64,000 bases of DNA. Source: Sporomusaceae bacterium (lineage in GTDB: Bacteria > Bacillota > Negativicutes > UBA1444). The position numbers and the translations under genes were made by a program. The DNA lies in the NCBI GenBank assembly GCA_018434355.1, contig JAHDPL010000029.1, forward strand, positions 1 to 64,000, given 5' to 3'. Positions 52,358-60,910 of this stretch are shown piece by piece. Position 1 is the first letter of the stretch. Each line of letters begins with the position of its first letter. Under the pieces are notes generated by a model. It had not been told where the DNA came from. It saw nothing but the letters and a program-made list of their open reading frames with translations, and did not search any database.

Positions 52358-55339
52358 GTGAATACTTTATTAAGAAATAAAGGCGGAAAATCTGCCGCCA
52401 GCTTACGCAAGACGTTTAGTCTGGCGTTTGTTTTGGTGTCCGTATTGCCGTTGCTGTTTTCAATCATTGTGACATTCGAACAGACTGAAAAGACGACAAT
52501 TCAGGCGGTGTTCGAGGCTAACCGGAATCTGGCCGCCAATATCGCCGAAGACATTGACGCAATGTTTATCGAAAAAGTCCGACTGCTCAAAATCGTGGCG
52601 AATAATGCCGAAATCAAATCGGCAGACCCGCTAAGACAAACGGCGGTGCTGCGTGACCTATACTTTCATAGTGGCGATATCGGCATTGCCCTGCTTGCGG
52701 ACAGTCAGGGAAAGCTGATTGCCAGATCCGATGATCAACCGATTGCCGGGATCAGTTACTTCGACCGGGATTACTTCCAGCAAATGCTGCGTACACGTAC
52801 TACTGCGATTTCCGAGGTGATTCAATCCCGTAGCACCGGGCAGCAGGTCATAGGAATCGCTGAACCAGTCATTGGCAGTGGTGGCGAGCTATTAGGCGCT
52901 GTCATTATCAACGTCGAGCTGGAAAAGCTGGGGCAACGCATTGCCAAAACAAAAATCGGACAAACCGGTTATGCGATTCTGGTCAATGAGGCCGGCCACA
53001 TTCTGTTGCATCCCGATTCCGGCATCGTGGCGACTTCGGCCAATCTGTTCCGCATGGTTCCGGAGTTGGCGGCCTCTTTCAAACAGACCGGTGCGATGGA
53101 ATATGAATATGAAGGGCAGAAAAAATTGGCCGGCTACAGTTTTTCCCCCACGCCGGGCTGGGGCCTGATTGTCCAGCAACCTCTGGATGAGGCGCTGGCC
53201 GGAGTCAGAGCCACCCGCAGAGCCAACCTGTTTATCGTATTGCTTGCCGGTGCTGGTGCGATTGCGTTCGGATTGGTCCTGGCCGACAAATTGTCGCGGC
53301 CGATTACAGACATCAGCGTAGCCGCTGCGGGCTTGGCTGCCGGCGACCTGTCGGTGCGTCTGGATGTAGCGCGCCGGGATGAATTGGGCCGGCTGGCTGA
53401 TGCATTCAATGACATGGCGTTACAGCTGCAAAAACGCGAGGAAGCATTGAGAGATAGCGAGCACCGTTATCGGTCATTGGTTGACAACTTGAAAATCGGT
53501 GTGTATCGAAGTCAGGCAGAGCCGCCGGGAAGGTTTATTCAGGCGAACCCGGCCATGGCCTCGATTTTCGGTTATGATTCGGTCGAAGAATTTTTGCAGC
53601 AGGATGTTGAAACCCTGTTTCAAAAGACTGGCGATCGGGCTGCATTTTTAGCCAAACTGGCAAAGCAAGGGACGCTGACAGACGAGGAACTGGCCTTGCG
53701 CAAGAAGGATGGAACGCCGATCTGGTGCACTTACAATATCACGGCGCATTATGACGAGCAGGGACGTATCGAATGGATCGAAGGCGTCATGGAAAACATC
53801 ACGGAGCAAAAGATGCGCCAACGTTGGCAAGCGGCGCTGTATCAGTTGTCCGCTGAAATATCCCACGCCGATTCGTTGGAAGAATTGTTCAAAACCTTGC
53901 ATAAAGTAATCCGCGAGTTCATGCCGGCCAATCGTTTTTTTGTAGCCTTGCAGAATGAGGCCGGCAATTTGTCCATCGTATATGCTGCTTCAGCTGTCGG
54001 GGAATTTTCAATTTTTGAAGCGATTCCGGCCGGGTTGATGGAGGAGGTGTTCCGAAGTGGTGAACCGCGTTTTGGCGACGACACCGACTGGCGAGCGCAT
54101 GGCAGCGAACATCTGGCTGTGCCGCTCAGGACGGGAGATGGTCGGGTTCTAGGCGTAATGGGCTTGGCCGGCGGAGATGACGAAGTGTTGTTTGCCCAGC
54201 ACCATCTGGCGATGCTAGATTTTTGGTCCGGGCAGATTGCCGCCACGATTGAACGTAAAACCGCCGAAAATCATTTGCGATTTGTCAGCCTGCATGATGC
54301 ACTGACCAAGTTGTATAACCGCAATTATTTTGAAGAAGAAATGAAGCGTCTCGACAAACGGCGTTCCGGTGCGGTAGCCATCGTTGTGTTCGACCTGGAT
54401 GGGCTGAAAATGGTGAATGATACGTTGGGACATGAACAGGGCGACCGCATGCTGGTCGTTGCAGCCCGGATTTTGCAACGCGCATTTCGCGATGGCGATG
54501 TGGTGGCGCGAATCGGGGGCGATGAATTCGCCGCGCTGCTGGAAGATGCATCAGAAGAGTTGATGGGTCAGGTCCGTGAGCGGATTCGGCAGTCAACGGA
54601 GCTGGCTAACCGACAGCAACCCGATGAAGTGGCGTTGCCGATCAGCCTGTCGATGGGATATGCTTTGAGCGTTGGTTCGGGTACTCCCATGCGGGAACTG
54701 TTCCGGCAGGCGGACAACTCCATGTACCGGGAAAAACTGAATCGTGGACAAAGTGCCCGCAATAGCATCGTTCAGACGGTGATGAAGATGCTTAAGGCGC
54801 GTGATTTTATGACCGAGAATCATTCGGACCGACTGCAGTTCTTGGTGACTCAATTGGCTGAACGACGAGGTCTTTCGCCGGAGCGTATCGCCGACCTGTG
54901 TCTGTTGGCGCAGTTTCATGATATTGGCAAGGTGGGGATTCCCGACCGGATTCTGATGAAACCGGGACCGCTTAGTGCCGATGAAATGGCTGAAATGCAA
55001 AAACACTGCGAAATTGGTCATCGGATATCGTTGGCGTTACCGGAATTGGAAGCAATCAGCGAATGGATTTTGAAACATCACGAATGGTGGAACGGAGAAG
55101 GTTATCCGCTGGGGATCGCCGGCGCGAAGATTCCACTGGAGTGCCGGATTTTGGCGATTGCTGATGCCTACGACGCAATGACCAATGACCGGCCTTATCG
55201 TCCGGCGATGAGTCATCAAGCTGCGCTCGCCGAACTGCTCCATTGCGCAGGGACCCAATTCGATCCCGAACTTGTGAGGCTGTTTAACAGCATTGAAATG
55301 ACGGAGATAGGACTTGACAGCGGTCAGGCAAGTCGATAA
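52358..55339 (+). CDS. dCache-HAMP-PAS-GAF-GGDEF-HD-GYP bifunctional c-di-GMP enzyme
   Basis: About 993 residues: TM about 18-38, dCache sensor, TM about 290-312, HAMP (DKLSRPITDISVAAAGLAAGDLSVRL), PAS (SLVDNLKIGVYRS), GAF-like region, an intact GGDEF (HDALTKLYNRNYF, FDLDGLKMVNDTLGHEQGD, RIGGDEF, with I-site RDGD) and an intact HD-GYP (HDIGKVGIPDRILMKPG, HHEWWNGEGYP, IADAYDAMTNDRPYR). It should make and break c-di-GMP depending on an external ligand. The start is uncertain: GTG 52358 has AGGAAG, TTG 52307 overlaps AGGAG. Divergent from the partner-switching operon and followed by a c-di-GMP riboswitch. Confidence 0.9.
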   Translation: MNTLLRNKGGKSAASLRKTFSLAFVLVSVLPLLFSIIVTFEQTEKTTIQAVFEANRNLAANIAEDIDAMFIEKVRLLKIVANNAEIKSADPLRQTAVLRDLYFHSGDIGIALLADSQGKLIARSDDQPIAGISYFDRDYFQQMLRTRTTAISEVIQSRSTGQQVIGIAEPVIGSGGELLGAVIINVELEKLGQRIAKTKIGQTGYAILVNEAGHILLHPDSGIVATSANLFRMVPELAASFKQTGAMEYEYEGQKKLAGYSFSPTPGWGLIVQQPLDEALAGVRATRRANLFIVLLAGAGAIAFGLVLADKLSRPITDISVAAAGLAAGDLSVRLDVARRDELGRLADAFNDMALQLQKREEALRDSEHRYRSLVDNLKIGVYRSQAEPPGRFIQANPAMASIFGYDSVEEFLQQDVETLFQKTGDRAAFLAKLAKQGTLTDEELALRKKDGTPIWCTYNITAHYDEQGRIEWIEGVMENITEQKMRQRWQAALYQLSAEISHADSLEELFKTLHKVIREFMPANRFFVALQNEAGNLSIVYAASAVGEFSIFEAIPAGLMEEVFRSGEPRFGDDTDWRAHGSEHLAVPLRTGDGRVLGVMGLAGGDDEVLFAQHHLAMLDFWSGQIAATIERKTAENHLRFVSLHDALTKLYNRNYFEEEMKRLDKRRSGAVAIVVFDLDGLKMVNDTLGHEQGDRMLVVAARILQRAFRDGDVVARIGGDEFAALLEDASEELMGQVRERIRQSTELANRQQPDEVALPISLSMGYALSVGSGTPMRELFRQADNSMYREKLNRGQSARNSIVQTVMKMLKARDFMTENHSDRLQFLVTQLAERRGLSPERIADLCLLAQFHDIGKVGIPDRILMKPGPLSADEMAEMQKHCEIGHRISLALPELEAISEWILKHHEWWNGEGYPLGIAGAKIPLECRILAIADAYDAMTNDRPYRPAMSHQAALAELLHCAGTQFDPELVRLFNSIEMTEIGLDSGQASR

Positions 55340-55342
55340 TAT
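55314..55342 (+). promoter_or_regulatory. Promoter of the c-di-GMP riboswitch-STAS transcript
   Basis: TTGACA (55314-55319), 17 bases, TAATAT (55337-55342). It overlaps the 3' end of the GGDEF-HD-GYP gene and gives the riboswitch its own start about 25 bases before the aptamer. Confidence 0.78.
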
Positions 55343-55374
55343 TATGGTAGATTAAATAATGATTATCAAAAAGA

Positions 55375-55451
55375 ATATTGGCAAACTTGCTGAAAAGTAA
55401 GGACGCAAAGCCGTGGGTCTAAGGGTGCGAGCCTATGATTGCCAGGTTGCT
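55375..55451 (+). ncRNA. c-di-GMP-I (GEMM) riboswitch
   Basis: The conserved blocks are in order: TTGGCAAAC, a CTTGCT-GAAA-AGTAAG stem with a GNRA loop, GGACGCAAAGCC, GTGGGTCTAAGG, GCCTATGATTGCC and CAGGTTGC. GGTTGC at 55445-55450 can instead pair with GCAACC at 55489-55494, which overlaps the 5' arm of a strong terminator. Ligand binding should hold GGTTGC in the aptamer and let the terminator form, which predicts that c-di-GMP turns the downstream gene off. Confidence 0.93.
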
Positions 55452-55490
55452 TTTCTCCACAAGGAGAATGACGAGATCGTAGGATCAGGC

Positions 55491-55521
55491 AACCGGTGCA
55501 ATCGCGCCGGTTTATCTTTTT
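55491..55521 (+). terminator. Riboswitch-controlled intrinsic terminator
   Basis: AACCGGTGC-AATC-GCGCCGGTT (nine pairs, one G-U) followed by TATCTTTTT. Its 5' arm shares four bases with the GCAACC alternative partner of the riboswitch closing strand, so terminator and antiterminator exclude each other. A separate TTCTCC/GGAGAA hairpin lies between aptamer and terminator. Confidence 0.82.
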
Positions 55522-55622
55522 GCAATGAGGTTGCGATAATGTAGATAAGGGGTAATGTAGCAAGGATTGAGACAAGCTGACGTGCAGCGGAAAAATGAAC
55601 GAAGATGAGTAGGGGAGCAATT

Positions 55623-55925
55623 ATGATTCAGAGTGCGGAAATCATCGATAATCAGGTACAGGTAGTTCTTGCCGGCAGTATTTATATTGAGGAAGCAAAG
55701 CAGGTTCAGGCAAAGATTCAAGACTTTCTCGAACATGGTTACAAGAAATTTTCCTTTGATATGTCAGCCGTCGACTATATCGATAGCTCGGGCCTGGGGA
55801 TGCTGGTTGCGCTTCACAAGCAATCGCTGAAAAAGGGCGGTTGTATGAAAATCAGCGGAATCAATGGCATGGTAAGGGAGATATTTGAACTGACCCGCCT
55901 GACCAAGGTGTTTGGGATCGTGTGA
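55623..55925 (+). CDS. STAS-domain anti-sigma-factor antagonist behind a c-di-GMP riboswitch
   Basis: 100 residues from ATG 55623 (AGGGGAG at five bases; an in-frame ATG at 55605 lies before that RBS). A compact RsbV-like STAS domain with the phosphorylation loop SAVDYIDSSGLGMLVALHKQ intact and a usual C-terminus (EIFELTRLTKVFGIV). It stands alone, without its own kinase or phosphatase, and is preceded by a c-di-GMP-I riboswitch with a terminator. The RsbW-like kinase and REC-PP2C phosphatase at 50-52 kb are the nearest possible partners. Confidence 0.92.
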   Translation: MIQSAEIIDNQVQVVLAGSIYIEEAKQVQAKIQDFLEHGYKKFSFDMSAVDYIDSSGLGMLVALHKQSLKKGGCMKISGINGMVREIFELTRLTKVFGIV

Positions 55926-55956
55926 TATCCGGTTCGTTACCTGCCAAAAACAAATC

Positions 55957-56007
55957 AAGGACTGTCTCGAGCGTCTTGGCGTCGCTGCGAGACGGTCCTT
56001 TCATTTT
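55957..56007 (+). terminator. Intrinsic terminator after the STAS gene
   Basis: AAGGACTGTCTCG pairs with CGAGACGGTCCTT (one G-U pair), then TTCATTTT. Confidence 0.78.
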
Positions 56008-56021
56008 AACTATGGTTTCGT

Positions 56022-56678
56022 TTATATCGGTACTATTTTACATTTGCCGACAGAAATCTGATTTTGCCTTAGATGCTGCTCAAATGTTGCAGTTGCTGCA
56101 TCTAGGCTGCCGGAAAACTGGAACGGGATGACCAAGCTTGCCGGTTGAGTGATCTGTACGCCGCTGCCAAATCCGAGCGGCAGTAGACTGGCCAGATAGG
56201 GCGGCAGATTTTCGGCGGGATCGAGCGACAAAGTCGCCTGATAATATTGCAAGGGTAGCGTAGCGGCCTCATTTTCATCAACGGCCGATTTTTCTGGGAC
56301 AAGGCCCGAATTTAGCAGGCTTGTTATCCGATTCAACAAGGTTTCAGCCAGGAAAGGCTTGCGGATGTAATCGACAATACCGGCTTGAATCGCCCGTTTT
56401 ACGACATCGGGGTCGGCCAGACTGGTCAACATGATGATCGGAACGCCGGTCCACTTAGGATCTTCCTTTATTTTTATCAATGCGGTCATTCCGTTCATGC
56501 CCGGAAGGTCGATATCGAGAAAGATCAGATCCAGATTGAGATAACGCCAGGAAGACTCGAACAGATCCTCCGCGTTTGCCAATTCAAGAACTTCAGCATC
56601 AATTTTTTCGAGCAGGCTCTTTAGACTAAGCCGGATGACGCGGGTATCATCAATCACCAACACTCGATACCTTGCCAT
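56022..56678 (-). CDS. Response regulator with uncharacterised C-terminal domain
   Basis: 218 residues: a complete REC domain (VLVIDDTRVIR, FLDIDLPGMNG phospho-Asp, TSLAD, RKPF) and a C-terminal region of about 90 residues (ATLPLQYYQATLSLDPAENLPPYLASLLPLGFGSGVQITQPASLVIPFQFSG...) that matches no output domain I know. GGGGGAA precedes the ATG. It is divergent from the sugar-binding lipoprotein-kinase operon, which may be its phosphate source. Confidence 0.85.
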   Translation of the reverse strand: MARYRVLVIDDTRVIRLSLKSLLEKIDAEVLELANAEDLFESSWRYLNLDLIFLDIDLPGMNGMTALIKIKEDPKWTGVPIIMLTSLADPDVVKRAIQAGIVDYIRKPFLAETLLNRITSLLNSGLVPEKSAVDENEAATLPLQYYQATLSLDPAENLPPYLASLLPLGFGSGVQITQPASLVIPFQFSGSLDAATATFEQHLRQNQISVGKCKIVPI

Positions 56679-56725
56679 AATCGTTCCCCCAATCCATAGG
56701 ATGCTTATTTACGCAATAATATTGT

Positions 56726-56765
56726 TTATTCTCCGGCAGGGAAAGAAACCCCTGTCGGAGAATAA
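56726..56765. promoter_or_regulatory. Inverted repeat between divergent genes
   Basis: TTATTCTCCGGCAGG faces CCTGTCGGAGAATAA (14 of 15 positions, ten-base spacer) in the gap between the divergent response regulator and sugar-binding lipoprotein genes. It could be an operator or a terminator-like hairpin; neither strand has a strong T tract after it. Confidence 0.45.
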
Positions 56766-56815
56766 TTGTTTATAAGTGGCAAAATATAGATTGATAAATA
56801 TCGGAGGGGTTTTCG

Positions 56816-57808
56816 ATGCGGTGCAAAAGCCTGGTCTGGATGTGTCTGACCGCCGCCTTATTCATATTGGCCGGCTGTGGTGCGCCCAAAGACTCCAAGC
56901 CGTTGGTCGTGCCCGGAAAAACGGCGCAAACTGAAATTGCAAAGTCGACAGCAGGCCAGAAAAATATCGCCTTGGTGATGAAAACGCTGACAAATCCGTT
57001 TTTTGTCGAAATGGAACGCGGCGCTCGCCGGGCAGAAAAAGAACTGGGCGTAAATTTGATTGTGAAAACCGGAGCGCAAGAGACTTCGGTCGATCAACAA
57101 ATTGCGATTGTTGAGGAACTGATAAAGCGGAAAGTGGATGCGATTGTCATTGCTCCAGCCAGTTCCATCGATTTGATTCCTGTATTGAAAAAAGCGCAGG
57201 ATGTCGGGATTTCACTAATCAATATCGATAACCGGCTGGATCGGGATGTTGCGAAAAAAGTTGGTTTGCTGGATATTCCTTTTATCAGTGTCGATAATGA
57301 AAAAGGAGCGTATTTGGCTGCTCAAGTCATCAGCGAAAGGCTGACGAATGCGGCGGATGTTTTGGTTATTGAGGGAATCCGTTCTGCGAAAAATGCGCAG
57401 GAGCGTTCTGCGGGAACCCTGAGGGCATTGAAAGAAAAACCGAACATTCGCGTGATTGCAGTGGATACGGCCAACTGGAAAATTGATGAAGCCTATGAGG
57501 TGACTAAGCGCCGGTTTGTCCAGAATCCTTCGATTGCAGCGGTCGTTTGCGGAAACGATATGATGGCGCTTGGCGCATTACGCTATCTGCGGGAAGCAAA
57601 CCGCAGCGATGTGGTGGTGGGAGGATTTGACGCGCTGGAAGAAGCCCGCAAAGCAGTGAATGAAGGGCGTATGCTGGTGACTGTCGACCAGCAGGCAGAG
57701 ATGCAAGGATACCAAGGCGTGAAGATGGCCTGGCAAAAAATATCCGCGGAACCTGTCAGTGCTGAAACGCTGATCGATGTGAAACTAGTTCAAAAAAGCA
57801 GGAATTAG
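56816..57808 (+). CDS. Sugar-binding (RbsB-like) periplasmic lipoprotein
   Basis: 330 residues: lipoprotein signal with lipobox LAGC at about residue 20, then a type I periplasmic binding fold (IALVMKTLTNPFFVEMERGARRAEKELGVNL, QQIAIVEELIKRKVDAIVIAPASS, FDALEEARKAV, VTVDQQAEMQGYQGVKMA), closest to ribose-type Peripla_BP_4 receptors. There are no ABC permease or ATPase genes nearby. The next gene, six bases downstream, is a sensor kinase, so this is probably a sensory receptor that presents a bound sugar or autoinducer-like ligand to the kinase, as LuxP does for LuxQ. Confidence 0.9.
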   Translation: MRCKSLVWMCLTAALFILAGCGAPKDSKPLVVPGKTAQTEIAKSTAGQKNIALVMKTLTNPFFVEMERGARRAEKELGVNLIVKTGAQETSVDQQIAIVEELIKRKVDAIVIAPASSIDLIPVLKKAQDVGISLINIDNRLDRDVAKKVGLLDIPFISVDNEKGAYLAAQVISERLTNAADVLVIEGIRSAKNAQERSAGTLRALKEKPNIRVIAVDTANWKIDEAYEVTKRRFVQNPSIAAVVCGNDMMALGALRYLREANRSDVVVGGFDALEEARKAVNEGRMLVTVDQQAEMQGYQGVKMAWQKISAEPVSAETLIDVKLVQKSRN

Positions 57809-57814
57809 ACCGAA

Positions 57815-60532
57815 ATGAAGCTGAAACTGTGTCAGGCGAGATTAACACGGCAACTGCTGGCTTTTTTGCTCGGAGTCAGTATTATTCCGTTGCTGGTCTT
57901 GGGTTATACATCGACGGAGACATCCAAGACCATACTGCAGGAACAGGTGCGGCGAAATACCGTTGAATTAATGGTAAAACAAAAGGATTATCTTGAGCTG
58001 TTGTTGGATGGGATAGAAAGTTTGATCGCCAACATTTCAAGCGTTGATGACGTGAAAAAAGCCATGCTGGAAAGCAGCAGCTCCGATGACTATGCCAGCC
58101 TCTATACCCAGGCCAAGATTGGATACATTCTAAGCGGGTACAGCAACATCCGCGGTTTAGTATCGATTGATGTTTTTTCGCTTAGCGGAGTGCATTATCA
58201 TGTTGGTGACACACTCAACGTAAACGTATTGCGGCGGGAAGTTAAGGAAAAACTTTTTGACGCGGCATTTGCCGCCAAGGGCGCTATTCTCTGGACAGGT
58301 ATCGAAGACAATGTTAATGCGAATTCGGCGCAAGCAAAGGTGATCACCGCTGCAAAAGCTTTCTACCGGTTTGATGTTCCCAGTCTGACGGAAAAGCCGG
58401 TAGGTTTGTTGTTGGTAAACTACAGCGTGGAAAATTTTTATCAACATTTTAACCAGCATGACTCAGATCCCTTGTCACCGATGATTATTGTCGATGCCCG
58501 TAATCGAATTCTATTCCATCCAGATCGCACCTTAGCCGGTAGCATAGTTAATGAGGGATTGATGGCTCGCATGCATGGGAATGTCGGCTCATTTGTCGAT
58601 CGTGTTAATGGACAGGACATGTTTGTCGCTTACAGTCGCTCAGAAAAAAGCGGCTGGACGCTGATTAGAATGGTGCCTCTCCAGACGCTCAATGAAAAGG
58701 CGGATTCTATCCGCAATACGACGTTACTGGTTATGGGCATTTGTTTTTTGGTGGTGCTGATTCTGACGCGAGTGTTTTCCCGGCGGGTTGTTGAGCCGCT
58801 GATTCAAATCACCAATTCTTTTAAGGAGTTGCAGTCAGGAACTTTGGACGCAAAAATGCGGTTGCCGGCGCCGGACCTGCATAATGAAATCAGCGAGTTG
58901 GTAAATTGGTTCAATGCTTTTCTTGATAGTCAGGCCAAACGGCGCGTGATGGAAGAACAACTGACAGAGAGCAGGGAAAAGTATCTATCAGTAATTAACA
59001 GCATTTCGGAAGTGATTTTCCAGACGGATGCGGCTGGAAACTGGACACTGCTCAATCCGGCCTGGACCAAGATCACCGGATATGATTGGAAACAGAGCCT
59101 GGGACTTCACTTTGTCGATTTGGTTTATGTGGAGGATTTAAAGGCTGCCCAGGACTTATTGAACAGCGTGTTGAACCAGCAGGCAGGATTGCGCACTACC
59201 TTACGCTTTGTAACCCAGGCTGGCGGAATTTGTCATGTCGATGTCTATGCCAGCGCCATTTTTGACAAGTCCGGGGTTGTCACTGGCATGACTGGAGCTC
59301 TCAGCGATGTTACGGAACGCGTATTGCAAGATCAGGAACTGCGTAGAGCGCAGGCGGCATCTGAAGCTGCCAACAGAGCAAAAAGCGAATTTCTCGCCAA
59401 CATGAGTCACGAGATCCGCACACCGCTCAATCCGATTATCGGCATGACACAATTGTTGCAAAACACGGCATTGGATGAGGAGCAACGGGAACTGGTGAAC
59501 ACGGTTCACTATGCAGGCGAAGCGCTATTGGCGGTTATTAACGATATCTTGGATTTTTCCAAAATTGAAGCCGGCATGATGGACATTGAAAACCTTGATT
59601 TTCAAATTCATCCTTTAATTGAGGAACTGACCGGTTTGATGGTTTGGAAAGCCCGTGAAAAAGCAATATCGTTAAAAAGCTTTATCGAGACCGAAATGCC
59701 GCCGATCCTGCATGGAGACGCCAAGCGAATCCGCCAGGTATTGCTGAATTTGGCCGGCAATGCCGTCAAATTCACTCACGAAGGAGAAGTGTCTATTCGG
59801 GTGGCGGTGAAGGAAAATAGCGCTGCCGGCTGTATTGTGCGGTTTGAAGTCCAAGATACCGGGATTGGTTTGTCGCCGGCTGCTCAGGCGCGTCTGTTTC
59901 AACCATTCGTTCAGGCTGACGGATCGACGACCCGAAAATACGGCGGTACCGGTTTGGGTCTTTCCATCTGCAAACGACTGGTGACCTTGATGGGAGGGAA
60001 AATCGGCGTCGAGAGCGTTGTTGGCAGTGGATCTCTATTTTGGTTTGAGTTGCCGCTGTTGCACGGACAGGACCTAGCAGCGCCGCAAGAGGCTTCCATT
60101 CTCCGTCGGTCGGCTGCTTTGCCTGCATCTGCGCAGGAGAGTAGCCTGATGACTGGGCGTTCCTGCCGCAAAATCCTGCTTGCCGAAGACAACGTGGCAA
60201 ACAGGAAATTAGCGCTAATCTTGCTGAAAAAGCTGGGTTATGAGACGCAAGTAGCCGTGAATGGACGTGAAGCGGTTCAGGCGGTTGTCGAAGGAGAGTT
60301 CGCAGCAGTGTTGATGGACTGCCAGATGCCAGAGATGGATGGATTTGAAGCAACGCAGGAAATACGGATGTGGGAGAATGATAAAGACCGTCATGTGGTG
60401 ATCATCGCGATGACGGCCAATGCGTTGCTTGATGATAGGCAACGATGTTTGCAGGTGGGGATGGATGACTATATCAGCAAACCGATTCATCCGCATGAAC
60501 TTAAGGAAACGTTGGAACGTTGGATAAAATGA
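57815..60532 (+). CDS. Hybrid sensor kinase (dCache-HAMP-PAS-HisKA-HATPase-REC)
   Basis: 905 residues: TM about 12-32, dCache domain to about 290, TM about 303-323, HAMP, PAS (VINSISEVIFQTDAAGNW), HisKA (NMSHEIRTPLNPII), HATPase (NAVKFT, DTGIGL, GGTGLGLSI) and REC (LMDCQMPEMDG, SKPIHP). It is encoded directly behind the sugar-binding lipoprotein gene and followed 16 bases later by an Hpt gene, which makes a complete ligand-receptor-kinase-Hpt unit. The divergent response regulator is the likely terminal receiver. Confidence 0.92.
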   Translation: MKLKLCQARLTRQLLAFLLGVSIIPLLVLGYTSTETSKTILQEQVRRNTVELMVKQKDYLELLLDGIESLIANISSVDDVKKAMLESSSSDDYASLYTQAKIGYILSGYSNIRGLVSIDVFSLSGVHYHVGDTLNVNVLRREVKEKLFDAAFAAKGAILWTGIEDNVNANSAQAKVITAAKAFYRFDVPSLTEKPVGLLLVNYSVENFYQHFNQHDSDPLSPMIIVDARNRILFHPDRTLAGSIVNEGLMARMHGNVGSFVDRVNGQDMFVAYSRSEKSGWTLIRMVPLQTLNEKADSIRNTTLLVMGICFLVVLILTRVFSRRVVEPLIQITNSFKELQSGTLDAKMRLPAPDLHNEISELVNWFNAFLDSQAKRRVMEEQLTESREKYLSVINSISEVIFQTDAAGNWTLLNPAWTKITGYDWKQSLGLHFVDLVYVEDLKAAQDLLNSVLNQQAGLRTTLRFVTQAGGICHVDVYASAIFDKSGVVTGMTGALSDVTERVLQDQELRRAQAASEAANRAKSEFLANMSHEIRTPLNPIIGMTQLLQNTALDEEQRELVNTVHYAGEALLAVINDILDFSKIEAGMMDIENLDFQIHPLIEELTGLMVWKAREKAISLKSFIETEMPPILHGDAKRIRQVLLNLAGNAVKFTHEGEVSIRVAVKENSAAGCIVRFEVQDTGIGLSPAAQARLFQPFVQADGSTTRKYGGTGLGLSICKRLVTLMGGKIGVESVVGSGSLFWFELPLLHGQDLAAPQEASILRRSAALPASAQESSLMTGRSCRKILLAEDNVANRKLALILLKKLGYETQVAVNGREAVQAVVEGEFAAVLMDCQMPEMDGFEATQEIRMWENDKDRHVVIIAMTANALLDDRQRCLQVGMDDYISKPIHPHELKETLERWIK

Positions 60533-60548
60533 TGGAGAGTGATCGGAA

Positions 60549-60887
60549 ATGTCATTCCTAATTGAAAAGGCAGCCGAGGAATTAATGTTGGAACCGGAAG
60601 AATTACAGGAAATTTTGCAGGCTTATTTTGAAGATGCGCCGCAAATATTGGCGCAAGGACGACAGGCGGCAGATAGGCAAGATTGGCTCGGCCTGGCTAG
60701 AAGCATGCATGCTTTCAAAGGAGCATCCCTTAACCTGCGGCTTGATCGTCTGGGGGAACTGGCGAGTCGGGCCGAACAGGGAAATGCTTTGCTAATCGCG
60801 AATTTATTTGAAGTGTTGCAGGCGATGGAAGTTGAACTGCGTAAAACAGAAGCGGAAGTCGCCGATTTTTTTGCCCGGCGGGCATAA
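60549..60887 (+). CDS. Histidine phosphotransfer (Hpt) protein
   Basis: 112 residues of an Hpt helical bundle. The phospho-histidine lies in ARSMHAFKGASLNLRLDRLG, matching the AHxLKG motif. It lacks other domains. It is cotranscribed with the upstream hybrid kinase, whose REC should phosphorylate it. The following symporter gene is 23 bases away on the same strand and is probably in the same transcript. Confidence 0.88.
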   Translation: MSFLIEKAAEELMLEPEELQEILQAYFEDAPQILAQGRQAADRQDWLGLARSMHAFKGASLNLRLDRLGELASRAEQGNALLIANLFEVLQAMEVELRKTEAEVADFFARRA

Positions 60888-60910
60888 GATTTCTGACTGG
60901 AGGCAATGGG

